Below, piece by piece: positions 26,249 to 33,990 of a stretch of DNA of 64,000 nt. Under the pieces are notes generated by a model. The model saw only the letters and a list, made by a program, of their open reading frames with translations, made no database searches and was not told the origin of the DNA. Positions within the stretch are counted from its first letter, which is position 1. Each line of letters begins with the position of its first letter. A program made the translations under genes and the position numbers. This DNA is from an uncultured Lachnospiraceae bacterium (GTDB lineage Bacteria; Bacillota; Clostridia; Lachnospirales; Lachnospiraceae). The DNA is taken from positions 4,891-68,890 of the forward strand of contig CAJTZH010000003.1 in the NCBI GenBank assembly GCA_910584325.1. Reading direction: 5' to 3'.

Positions 26249-27070
26249 TCACTGTAACAAATCCATACGCCTTTCAAGCCTGCTCTGAAAAAAACGCAGA
26301 TTTTCCTGTTCCTGTATTTTCCTGCCGTTGGCGCTTTCATTCAATATCTGTATGTATTTGACACGCCTCTCCCATTTCTTTGCCTGCTCCGCCTTAAACC
26401 GCTCCATCTCTTCCTTCGTCGGACCGGTAAGCCTTCCGGGACCGGTAACGGTACAGTTTCTTACATTTCCATCTTCATCCAAATCAAACACATAGCTTTT
26501 TCCCGCCTGATGTTCCGCCACATTTCCACCGAAAGACGCCGCCACCGTATTATCCCAACGGTCATAATCTTCCTTCCATTCCTGCAGTTTTGCGATAATC
26601 TTGCGGGCGTAGGCAGGGTCCGCGTCCATTTTTTGCTGCAGGCTCTCCGGAATAAGTATCGCAATTTGCCCGGAACCGACGCTGCTGTAATTTCTCTGCA
26701 GGTCCCCGCGTGTCTGCGGCGGATTCTCCCCTACAGGCTTCCAATCGTTCAACGCGTCCGCACTTGTATTTTTCTGAAAGTACTCCCAAAACGGGAAATC
26801 ATTTCTCTGCCAATTAGAAGAAGAAATGTCGGCATTCCCCACATGAGTTACGACATTATACTGTGGAAAAGCATCCGCAAAATTCGTTGCGCCTGCTCTT
26901 CCGGTACTGTACGCCTTGCTGATGGCTGAAATATAATCCGTGGAGCCTGCCATTTTCTTTGCGTAAGCCGCCTGAAAGGCGCTTGCCGCATTTTTATCCG
27001 TTATCTTACTCAGACGTTCCTGATAGGATTCGCCCATATACTGTCCCGTTTTGATTCCGTTTACACCCAT
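26249..27070 (-). CDS. Uncharacterised protein, paired with the next gene upstream
   Basis: 273 residues, hydrophilic, no signal peptide or TM. The N-terminal half is Ala/Ser/Tyr-rich (SAISKAYSTGRAGATNFADA). The middle has VGSGQIAILIPESLQQKMDADPAYARKI, similar in pattern to a segment of the upstream protein (TLTVSPALLEKMRNDPEKEK), and the C-terminus is a charged helix. I cannot assign a function. The shared segment suggests the two belong to one family or recognise the same partner. Confidence 0.7.
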   Translation of the reverse strand: MGVNGIKTGQYMGESYQERLSKITDKNAASAFQAAYAKKMAGSTDYISAISKAYSTGRAGATNFADAFPQYNVVTHVGNADISSSNWQRNDFPFWEYFQKNTSADALNDWKPVGENPPQTRGDLQRNYSSVGSGQIAILIPESLQQKMDADPAYARKIIAKLQEWKEDYDRWDNTVAASFGGNVAEHQAGKSYVFDLDEDGNVRNCTVTGPGRLTGPTKEEMERFKAEQAKKWERRVKYIQILNESANGRKIQEQENLRFFQSRLERRMDLLQ

Positions 27071-27169
27071 TGTTATTCCTCCCGTTGTTCCTGACTTTTA
27101 ACTAACTTATCGGAAATATCAAAGGAATTTCTAACATCCCGGTTGTGAATCCTATTAAAACATGCCCGT

Positions 27170-27937
27170 TTACACCTGCAAATCCAGATTCGCACCGACT
27201 TGCGGCTGCTGCTTCTTACTGTCTTTTTCCTCTTCCTCCCTGATGGCTTCAAGAATCGTTTTAAATTCCGCGTCATCCATATAAACTTTACCGTCTTTGG
27301 AAGCGGCAATTTTTTCTTCTAACATCTGCTCCGCCCGTGTTTTACCTGACGTCTCATCCGTTTTCTCTTCTTCTGCCTCTTTCTGTTCTTTCAGCTGCTC
27401 CTCCAATTCCTCTTTCTTTTCTGCCGCTGTTTCCTTCTGTTTTTCGAGAAGTTTTTCGGCGTTTTCACGTCGTTCCTCCCGCAGCTTGTCGCTCATATTT
27501 AACATAAAATCATTGCGGATTAACGCAATATGGCGGTATTCTCCGTTCTCGTCGATATAGCTGTGCCGGAATACCGTTGTCCAGCCCGTGGCTTTATTGA
27601 GACTCTCCGACAGTCTTGTCATCGATTCCACGCCTTTAATCAGTTCTTTCATTTCTTTTTCTTTCTCCGGGTCGTTCCTCATTTTTTCCAGAAGCGCCGG
27701 ACTGACAGTCAGCGTTTTACCGTTCTTCGCCGTCGCGTAACTGTTTCCTACCTTAAACTCCACGCTTGGAACAAGCTTTGCCAGTTTCTTCGCGTATTCC
27801 GCCATGCTTTCTTCTTTGCTTTCTGCCTTTTGCTGCGTTTTTTCCGCTTCCTTTTTCTTTGCGTCGTTTACCGCGTTACTTTGCGCCATACCCTGCGCCG
27901 CATAGCTGTTGTAATTCGCGTTAATTTCCATTGCCAT
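27170..27937 (-). CDS. Uncharacterised coiled-coil protein (DUF6033-like)
   Basis: 255 residues, no signal peptide. An N-terminal Asn/Ala/Tyr/Gln stretch (MEINANYNSYAAQGMAQSN) leads to a conserved-looking core (SVEFKVGNSYATAKNGKTL) and a long Glu/Lys coiled coil (about residues 150-215). It resembles the Lachnospiraceae family I know as DUF6033, from memory only. The N-terminal style recalls proteins exported without a cleaved signal, but this is speculation. Probably co-transcribed with the downstream 273-residue protein. Confidence 0.7.
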   Translation of the reverse strand: MAMEINANYNSYAAQGMAQSNAVNDAKKKEAEKTQQKAESKEESMAEYAKKLAKLVPSVEFKVGNSYATAKNGKTLTVSPALLEKMRNDPEKEKEMKELIKGVESMTRLSESLNKATGWTTVFRHSYIDENGEYRHIALIRNDFMLNMSDKLREERRENAEKLLEKQKETAAEKKEELEEQLKEQKEAEEEKTDETSGKTRAEQMLEEKIAASKDGKVYMDDAEFKTILEAIREEEEKDSKKQQPQVGANLDLQV

Positions 27938-27989
27938 CGTCGTATCCTCCCTGATAAAAAATTTGTGAACTCCATTTCTCTGTTTTACG

Positions 27990-29225
27990 TTAAATGATTT
28001 GAAGCAGTCTTACTCTCCAGTCGTTAAGCGGACTGTCATATGGAATGACAACAACCTGCTCTTTTGAGCCGGTTTCATAAGAACAGGAACACCCTGCGCC
28101 GCCAAATCCCGGAAGTTTATAAAAACCGCCAAATACAATAAAAATATCCCCCGCCGCATGATTTTCACGCAAATACATTTCAAACGCTTCCCTGTCCACA
28201 TAAACAAAGCTGTCGTCATATGTAATCATCTGCCGCAGTTCGTCGCTGTCATCAAAAAATGTCACCGTTTCGCCGTCATATCCGTATGTAAACATCACGT
28301 CATTTTCATTGTACCTGCCGTAAGAATTACTTTGTATCCATACAAACACCCCTGTCACGCAGACCGCCGCCGCTGCCAGAAGTCCGACTGCCGCCGCGGG
28401 GTTGTACCGTCTGTACCCGGTAATTCTTGTGATTCTCTGCCGGATACTTTTATACTCCGCATCCCCCGCAAATGTAGCGTACATATTGAATGTGCCGCTC
28501 TCCGCCTGCAAAACTCTCATGCTCTTTAATAGCAGCTGCCCGTAATCGTATGTTGTTCCGTTGCTGTTTTGAATTGTTACGAAATCGCAGAGCGCTTCCA
28601 TATCCTCGCGAAAATACTTTGTACCTATGGCAAACAGCGGATTCAGCCACAGAAGCACCCGCAATACGTCCCACAGGAAGTAAAAGAATAAATGTCCCAG
28701 CCTGATATGCGTCTTTTCGTGAAGCAGGATGGTGCGCAATTCTATGCTGCTATATTCTTTTAACATCACTTCCGGCATCACAATTCTTGGTTGAAACACC
28801 CCTATCGTTGACGGCGTAACAGGCATTTTTGTAACATAGACAATCGTACCCTCCACGTTTCGTTTTTCCATACCCGCAGTCAGCTTTTTCAGCTTTCTTT
28901 TTTGATGTATCAAGCGCGCGGCGTATAAAAAGACAGCCGCCAGATACAACCAGCTTATCCAGAGATATTTTGACAGAATCCGGTTCCACCATGTAAATAG
29001 CAGAACGCCGGTTGTATGCTCGTAAAAGAATTTCATTTTCCCCACAAATAAAACAGGAATCAGCAGGCTCCACAACGCGCTTTTCAGAAACACCCTGTTT
29101 TTAAGCAATGTGCTTCGCAGGAATAAAATAACGCCCGATACCGCAACCGAAATCATCACACATCTTATAAGCTGTATCACGTAATAGACTGCGCATAAAT
29201 TAATGAAACTTAACCGTACCGTCAT
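27990..29225 (-). CDS. M56-family (BlaR1-like) metallopeptidase, second copy
   Basis: 411 residues: four N-terminal TM helices, zinc motif HEKTH (169-173), third-ligand region DMEALCDF, a further TM at about 290-310 (AAAVGLLAAAAVCVTGVFV), and a short extracellular tail of about 100 residues with no penicillin-binding domain. It overlaps its BlaI-type repressor gene by 4 bp (ATGA). The small sensor contrasts with the 740-residue one in the other pair. Confidence 0.88.
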   Translation of the reverse strand: MTVRLSFINLCAVYYVIQLIRCVMISVAVSGVILFLRSTLLKNRVFLKSALWSLLIPVLFVGKMKFFYEHTTGVLLFTWWNRILSKYLWISWLYLAAVFLYAARLIHQKRKLKKLTAGMEKRNVEGTIVYVTKMPVTPSTIGVFQPRIVMPEVMLKEYSSIELRTILLHEKTHIRLGHLFFYFLWDVLRVLLWLNPLFAIGTKYFREDMEALCDFVTIQNSNGTTYDYGQLLLKSMRVLQAESGTFNMYATFAGDAEYKSIRQRITRITGYRRYNPAAAVGLLAAAAVCVTGVFVWIQSNSYGRYNENDVMFTYGYDGETVTFFDDSDELRQMITYDDSFVYVDREAFEMYLRENHAAGDIFIVFGGFYKLPGFGGAGCSCSYETGSKEQVVVIPYDSPLNDWRVRLLQII

Positions 29226-29626
29226 GTTCTGTCACATTCCTCTTCTTTGCACTGCTCCAGAATTTCTTCTAATTCCTGAAACTGTTCTTTTGTCAGTTTC
29301 GCGCTCTGCAATAATGCCGCCATCGCGTTTGTCCTGCTGCCTTCAAAATAGCTCTCCACAAATTTCCTGCTCTTTTCCTTCTGGCATTCTTCTTTTGATT
29401 TTGCCGCAGTGTAGTGATAAACCCTCGCGTCATGCTCATCTACGGTATAACGTAATACGCCTTTCTGCCATAAACGATTCAATAAAACCCGCACCATCCT
29501 CGGCGACATATCTGTTTTTTTGCAAATTTTCCCGATGACTTCCTTCGCCGTTAAAGACGTACCGGCTGCCCAGAACACTTCCATAATCAGCCATTCGCTC
29601 TGACTGGGCGTCGTTTCTTTTTCCAT
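29222..29626 (-). CDS. BlaI/MecI-family repressor, second copy
   Basis: 134 residues with the BlaI winged helix (PSQSEWLIMEVFWAAG, SPRMVRVLLNRLWQKGVL) and a C-terminal helix ELEEILEQCKEE. Translationally coupled to an M56 peptidase. No TACA-N2-TGTA box is visible in the roughly 120 bp upstream, so this copy may recognise a different site from the first. Confidence 0.9.
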   Translation of the reverse strand: MEKETTPSQSEWLIMEVFWAAGTSLTAKEVIGKICKKTDMSPRMVRVLLNRLWQKGVLRYTVDEHDARVYHYTAAKSKEECQKEKSRKFVESYFEGSRTNAMAALLQSAKLTKEQFQELEEILEQCKEEECDRT

Positions 29627-29706
29627 GCAACCGTCTCCTTTTTCTTGTGTTAATTAGTATATCGGACGGAATTGGCAATTTGTTAATGTTTGTTATCAAT
29701 TTATTT

Positions 29707-29741
29707 AAAAAAAGAACCGCGATACTCGTCCACGGTTCTTT
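29707..29741 (-). terminator. Terminator of the scfA-scfB-secDF operon
   Basis: AAAGAACCG (29711-29719) pairs with CGGTTCTTT (29733-29741), with a T run on the minus strand, 8 bp after the secDF stop. Confidence 0.85.
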
Positions 29742-29748
29742 CTAAATA

Positions 29749-31899
29749 TTATTTTTCTTTCTTCAATCCTGCCAACACATACCAGACTGCACCGGCTATA
29801 CACACGGACGAATATCCGCCGCAGATTACGCCGACCATCAACGGCAGGGCAAATTCGCGGATGGACGTTACACCCAGAATAAACAATACAAGCAGCATAA
29901 CAAATGTTGTCACCGTCGTATTGACACTTCTTCCAAGCGTCTGTGTGATACTTAAGTTTACAATTTCCTTACGCTCTGCCTTTGGCATTGCCTTTACATT
30001 CTCCCTGATACGGTCGAAAATAACGATGGTCGCGTTGATGGAATAACCAAGTATCGTCAGCATACATGCAATAAATGTATTGCCGACAGAAACCCTCGCA
30101 GCCGCGTAAAACGCAACTACCACCAGCACATCATGGAGCAGCGCAATCACTGCCGCGCCGGCAAAGCTTAAACTGCTGAATCTGAACCAGATATAAATCA
30201 GCATACACACCGTAGCAATGGCAACTGCAACGATAGCGTCGCTTTTCATCTCGGAACTTACGGTCGCGCTGATATTTTCGGCGGAAATTGCCGTAGCGTC
30301 AACGCCGAATTTCTCTACCATCGCCTTTGCAAACGCTTCTCTCTGGTCAAGAGACAGCTCTGACGTTTTAAAAATCACTTCATTGGAGTCGTTTACGGTC
30401 TGCTGCTGGATTTCCGAAACACCCGTCGCCTCAACGATTGCCGGAATAATATTGGCTTCCACATCCGCCTGAGTATGCGCTTCGTTAAATGTAACGGTCG
30501 TCGTCGTACCGCCTACAAACTCCAGGCTGTAGTTAAACGCGCCCTTACCGCTGTTTGCGTTGACGCCCATCAAAGCAAGTCCTGCAATAATCACAACTGC
30601 GGAAATAGTGAAGCAGTATTTCTTAAGTCCTATAAAGTTCTTCGCAAGCGCTTCCTTCGCTACACCGTACATACCGACTTTACTGCATCCAAGTTCATAT
30701 AATAAATTCAAAATAAATTTTGTAACAAATAATGCCGTAACCATGGAAATGACAATACCAAGCGCCAGCGTTGTCGCGAACCCTTTTACAGTTCCGGAAC
30801 CTTTGAGCGCCAGCACTGCCGCCGCAATCAGCGTTGTGATATTTCCGTCAAGAATTGCCGACAGCGCCTTTGAAAAACCATCCTTAATAGAGGATTTTAC
30901 GGATTTTCCTTTAGCAAGCTCTTCCTTGATACGCGCGAAAATAATAACATTCGCGTCAACCGCCATACCGATAGAAAGAATAATACCGGCAATGCCCGGC
31001 AGCGTCAGGGTAATGTCGTATACGCTGATAATGAAAATCATCAGCATGGCATAAAGCGCAAGGGCAATACTTGCCGCAAGACCCGGAATACGGTACACTG
31101 CAATCATAAAGATGAATAAAATCACAAGACCAATCACGCCTGCCAAAAGACTTGTCTTAATGGCATCCTGTCCAAGCTTCGCGCCAACCACATTCGAACG
31201 GAGTTCGGAAAGTTCCAGCGGAATGGAACCGATCCGGATTGTCGACGCAAGACGTTCCGCGTATTCGAGCGATTCCAGATTGTCAATCTGGACGTGTCCG
31301 TCGGTAATTGCTGTTTTTACCATAGGCGCGCTGATAATTTCATTATTATAAACAACATAAATATATCTTTTCTCTGCCTCGCCAGCAACAAGTCTTGTCG
31401 TTGCGTCGCCGAACGCCTGCTTGCCTGAATCCTTGAGTTCAAACGCCACAACATACTGGACAGTATTGGTATTGTCTCTGTAAGCCTGCGCCTCTGCGGA
31501 CTCGATATCATTTCCCGTAATAATAACGGTTCCTTCCGTGTCCATAAAATACAACGTACCCGGCTGTCCCAGCTCTTCAAGAATCGCGTTAGCATCCGTT
31601 ACGTCGGGAATTTCCACGTTAATGCGGTTTGCGCCCTCCTGATAAACATCCGCTTCGGTACTGTATGTCTCTACTCTCTTCTGTAAACGGTATACAGTAT
31701 CGTCCATATCCTGCTGCGACGGATTGCTGTCTACCGTCTCATACGTGATACTGACACCGCCCGCAAGGTCAAGACCCAGCTTAATGTCCGCCGCGCTGCC
31801 GGACTTATTCCGACCGATACCGAATACACAAATATAGGCAAGACCCGCAAGCGCAACAATAAGAATCAGTAAATAACTTATCTTTTTACTTGTTTTCAT
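29749..31899 (-). CDS. secDF: Protein translocase subunit SecDF (fused)
   Basis: 716 residues joining SecD and SecF in one chain. The SecD half has TM1, the periplasmic P1 domain (AGGVSITYETV, INVEIPDV) and five TMs with GIILSIGMAVDANVIIFARI. The SecF half starts at about residue 415 and has LEFVGGTTTTV and the TM4 motif GYSINATIVIFDRIREN. Uses proton or sodium flow to assist SecYEG-dependent export. It is the third gene after the SCIFF peptide and its maturase, 18 bp downstream of the latter. Confidence 0.95.
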   Translation of the reverse strand: MKTSKKISYLLILIVALAGLAYICVFGIGRNKSGSAADIKLGLDLAGGVSITYETVDSNPSQQDMDDTVYRLQKRVETYSTEADVYQEGANRINVEIPDVTDANAILEELGQPGTLYFMDTEGTVIITGNDIESAEAQAYRDNTNTVQYVVAFELKDSGKQAFGDATTRLVAGEAEKRYIYVVYNNEIISAPMVKTAITDGHVQIDNLESLEYAERLASTIRIGSIPLELSELRSNVVGAKLGQDAIKTSLLAGVIGLVILFIFMIAVYRIPGLAASIALALYAMLMIFIISVYDITLTLPGIAGIILSIGMAVDANVIIFARIKEELAKGKSVKSSIKDGFSKALSAILDGNITTLIAAAVLALKGSGTVKGFATTLALGIVISMVTALFVTKFILNLLYELGCSKVGMYGVAKEALAKNFIGLKKYCFTISAVVIIAGLALMGVNANSGKGAFNYSLEFVGGTTTTVTFNEAHTQADVEANIIPAIVEATGVSEIQQQTVNDSNEVIFKTSELSLDQREAFAKAMVEKFGVDATAISAENISATVSSEMKSDAIVAVAIATVCMLIYIWFRFSSLSFAGAAVIALLHDVLVVVAFYAAARVSVGNTFIACMLTILGYSINATIVIFDRIRENVKAMPKAERKEIVNLSITQTLGRSVNTTVTTFVMLLVLFILGVTSIREFALPLMVGVICGGYSSVCIAGAVWYVLAGLKKEK

Positions 31900-31917
31900 C
31901 TTCTTTTCTCCTTAATA

Positions 31918-33279
31918 TTATTCAGCCAGCGCCGCCTTAATCATAATGGCGCACTCGACTCTTTTTCTCTGCATCTCACATCCAATGTCATACGCGTCGT
32001 TGATATGACCGTGGAAATTATATGAATTGGCGGCACAACCTCCGCTACAGAAAAATTTCGCAAAACAATTCTTACATTTCTCTTTGGAATAGACGTTGCA
32101 GTTTCGGAATTCCTCGCTGATTTCAGGTCTTGTGATTCCCTCGTCAACATTTCCCATTATAAACTTCTCCTCGCCTACAAACTGATGGCATGGATAGAAG
32201 TCTCCCCAAGGCGTCACGGCAAGGTATTCGCACCCTGAACCACACCCCGATAATCTCTTATAAACGCATGGACCGCCGTTTAGGTCTATCATAAAATGAA
32301 AGAAATTAAACCCGTTCCCCGCCTTCTTGCGTTTTACAAGTTCGGCGGCAAGGTTATCGTACTCCTCAAATATCTGCGGCAGGTCTTCTTCCCTGATGGC
32401 GTAGTCCTCCGTCTCCTTTGCGACAACCGGCTCCACGGAAATCTGCTCATAACCTAAATCCGCCAGATGCAGCACATCCTTTGAAAAATCGAGATTATGA
32501 TGCGTAAATGTTCCTCTTACATAGTAATTCATCTGATTACGGCTGTCCGCCAGTTTTTTAAACTTCGGCATAATCAGGTCATAGCTTCCCACGGTTCCCC
32601 CGCTGCCACGGACAGGTCTCATGTAGTCATGAACCTCTTTGCGTCCGTCCACGGACAGAACGACATTTGCCATCTCTTTGTTGGCAAATTCCATCACCTC
32701 GTCGTTTAACAGCATACCGTTTGTCGTAAGCGTAAAACGAAACTTCTTATTATTCGGCTCTTCCAGGGAACGGCCGTACGCTACCAAATCTTTTACTACC
32801 TGAAAATTCATCAGCGGCTCGCCGCCAAAGAAATCCACCTCCAGATTCTTTCTGCCGCCGGAGTTCTTCACCAGAAAATCAAGCGCTTTTTTCCCTACTT
32901 CAAAGCTCATCAGCGCACGTCTTCCATGATATTCTCCCTCGTCGGCAAAGCAGTACTTACAGGCAAGGTTACAATCGTGGGCGATGTGCAGGCACAACGC
33001 CTTGACTACCGTTTCCTGCTTTTTAAAACGTTCGATATGCTCTTCATACACATCGTCTGTAAAAAGCACACCCTGCTCTTTCAGTTCGGCTATCTCGCCG
33101 TATGCTTCCTTAATCTCATTTTCACTGTATCTATCTTCCAGAGATTCCAATATCTCCTCAAAACTCTTCTCTTCAAATAACGGAAGAACATCATAGACGA
33201 TATCGTCAACACAATGTACCATACCGCTGTTGACATCCAGTACGATATTATATCCGTTATTCTTATACTGATGAATCAC
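31918..33279 (-). CDS. scfB: Radical SAM maturase of the SCIFF peptide
   Basis: 453 residues. An N-terminal peptide-binding (RRE-like) section precedes the radical SAM core with CNLACKYCFAD (4Fe-4S binding). A C-terminal SPASM region has many cysteines (GGPCVYKRLSGCGSGC, CHQF, CKNCFAKFFCSGGCAANSY) for auxiliary clusters. The family forms thioether crosslinks between cysteine sulfur and another residue of the SCIFF peptide encoded just upstream. GTG start with AAAGGAG 7 nt before it. Confidence 0.95.
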   Translation of the reverse strand: MIHQYKNNGYNIVLDVNSGMVHCVDDIVYDVLPLFEEKSFEEILESLEDRYSENEIKEAYGEIAELKEQGVLFTDDVYEEHIERFKKQETVVKALCLHIAHDCNLACKYCFADEGEYHGRRALMSFEVGKKALDFLVKNSGGRKNLEVDFFGGEPLMNFQVVKDLVAYGRSLEEPNNKKFRFTLTTNGMLLNDEVMEFANKEMANVVLSVDGRKEVHDYMRPVRGSGGTVGSYDLIMPKFKKLADSRNQMNYYVRGTFTHHNLDFSKDVLHLADLGYEQISVEPVVAKETEDYAIREEDLPQIFEEYDNLAAELVKRKKAGNGFNFFHFMIDLNGGPCVYKRLSGCGSGCEYLAVTPWGDFYPCHQFVGEEKFIMGNVDEGITRPEISEEFRNCNVYSKEKCKNCFAKFFCSGGCAANSYNFHGHINDAYDIGCEMQRKRVECAIMIKAALAE

Positions 33280-33300
33280 ACCGTTTCTCCTTTCAATAAT

Positions 33301-33336
33301 TAAGAGAGTACCGCAAAATGCAGCAGCACTCTCTTA
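33301..33336 (-). terminator. Hairpin between scfA and scfB (possible attenuator)
   Basis: TAAGAGAGT (33301-33309) pairs with ACTCTCTTA (33328-33336) around an 18-nt loop. The following minus-strand sequence AATTATT is only weakly T-rich. It could be a partial terminator or stabiliser giving more peptide than maturase mRNA. Confidence 0.5.
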
Positions 33337-33385
33337 GGCATCACGTAAGTATAGGGCGGTTCCCTACGGGAATAAACCAAAGCGA

Positions 33386-33532
33386 TTAGTTATTCTTGTT
33401 CTCGCAGCTCTGGTTTCCAACAGTACAGGATGTCTTGCAGGCTGACTGGCATGACGTCTGGCATTCGCCGCATCCGCCCTTCTTTAATGTATCCTTTAAC
33501 ACCTGATTGTTGATTGTCTTAATATGCTTCAT
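33386..33532 (-). CDS. scfA: SCIFF ranthipeptide precursor (six cysteines in forty-five)
   Basis: A 48-residue peptide starting MKHIKTINNQVLKDTLK, with six Cys in the core (CGEC, then C-x3-C-x3-C and a last C-x6 later). This is the nearly invariant Clostridia peptide whose thioether crosslinks are made by the adjacent radical SAM enzyme. GGAGG lies 8 nt before the ATG. Function of the mature product is not settled; quorum-sensing-like roles have been proposed. The C-terminus (ENKNN) is two residues longer than the commonest form I recall. Confidence 0.95.
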   Translation of the reverse strand: MKHIKTINNQVLKDTLKKGGCGECQTSCQSACKTSCTVGNQSCENKNN

Positions 33533-33575
33533 GACCTTGCCTCCTTAGAATCAATTTGAGTTCATAACTTGTGAT

Positions 33576-33604
33576 ATTATATCATAACAATACCGGAATG
33601 GGAA
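33576..33604 (-). promoter_or_regulatory. Promoter of scfA
   Basis: Minus strand: TTCCCA (33604-33599), 17-bp spacer, TATAAT (33581-33576), 44 bp before the ATG. Confidence 0.6.
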
Positions 33605-33677
33605 GTACCTTCCCACAGATTTTTCGCATTTTCCTGTTGGAATTGTGGCATGCAGAAAGCAAACTCACTAAACAATG

Positions 33678-33707
33678 TAAAAAGAGATACCCTTAACGGA
33701 TATCCCT
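33678..33707 (-). terminator. Terminator after tRNA-Leu(AAG)
   Basis: Minus-strand AGGGATA (33707-33701) pairs with TATCTCT (33689-33683), one G-T pair, followed by TTTTT. It ends the tRNA transcript. Confidence 0.65.
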
Positions 33708-33724
33708 TGCCAGTGGTGATACAG

Positions 33725-33809
33725 TGCAGTCGGCGGGACTTGAACCCGCACCCAAGCAATATGGACTAGATCCTTAGTCTAGCGCGTATGCCAATTCCGC
33801 CACGACTGC
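33725..33809 (-). tRNA. tRNA-Leu (anticodon AAG)
   Basis: A complete class II tRNA of 85 nt including discriminator A: acceptor GCAGTCG/CGACTGC, D-arm with GGAATTGGCA, anticodon stem CTAGA/TCTAG with loop CTAAGGA, a long variable arm, and T-loop GGTTCAAGTCC. The anticodon reads AAG, so A34 would need deamination to inosine by TadA to read CUU/CUC/CUA. CCA is not encoded. Bacterial tRNA-Leu with A34 is uncommon but known in Firmicutes. Confidence 0.95.
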
Positions 33810-33901
33810 TCAACAGTGATTATTTTATCATCAGCAAATCATATTGTCAATATATTTTTCATAAAAATTATAAAAAAAGTAAATAATCGACAGAATTAGC
33901 C

Positions 33902-33930
33902 TTGTTTAACTTTCGCTTCTATTATATAAT
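33902..33930 (+). promoter_or_regulatory. Promoter of the EAL protein gene
   Basis: TTGTTT (33902-33907), 17-bp spacer, TATAAT (33925-33930), 60 bp before the ATG at 33991. Confidence 0.65.
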
Positions 33931-33990
33931 TAACCAAAGAGACCGTTTACGACTAAATAAACGCAATTATACCCTGATGGAGGTATTTTT

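Noticed and set aside
27297..27997. Plus-strand frames opposite the coiled-coil gene, including a 155-codon one
   Set aside because: They mirror the Glu/Lys coiled coil on the other strand as Ser/Phe runs and lack start signals.
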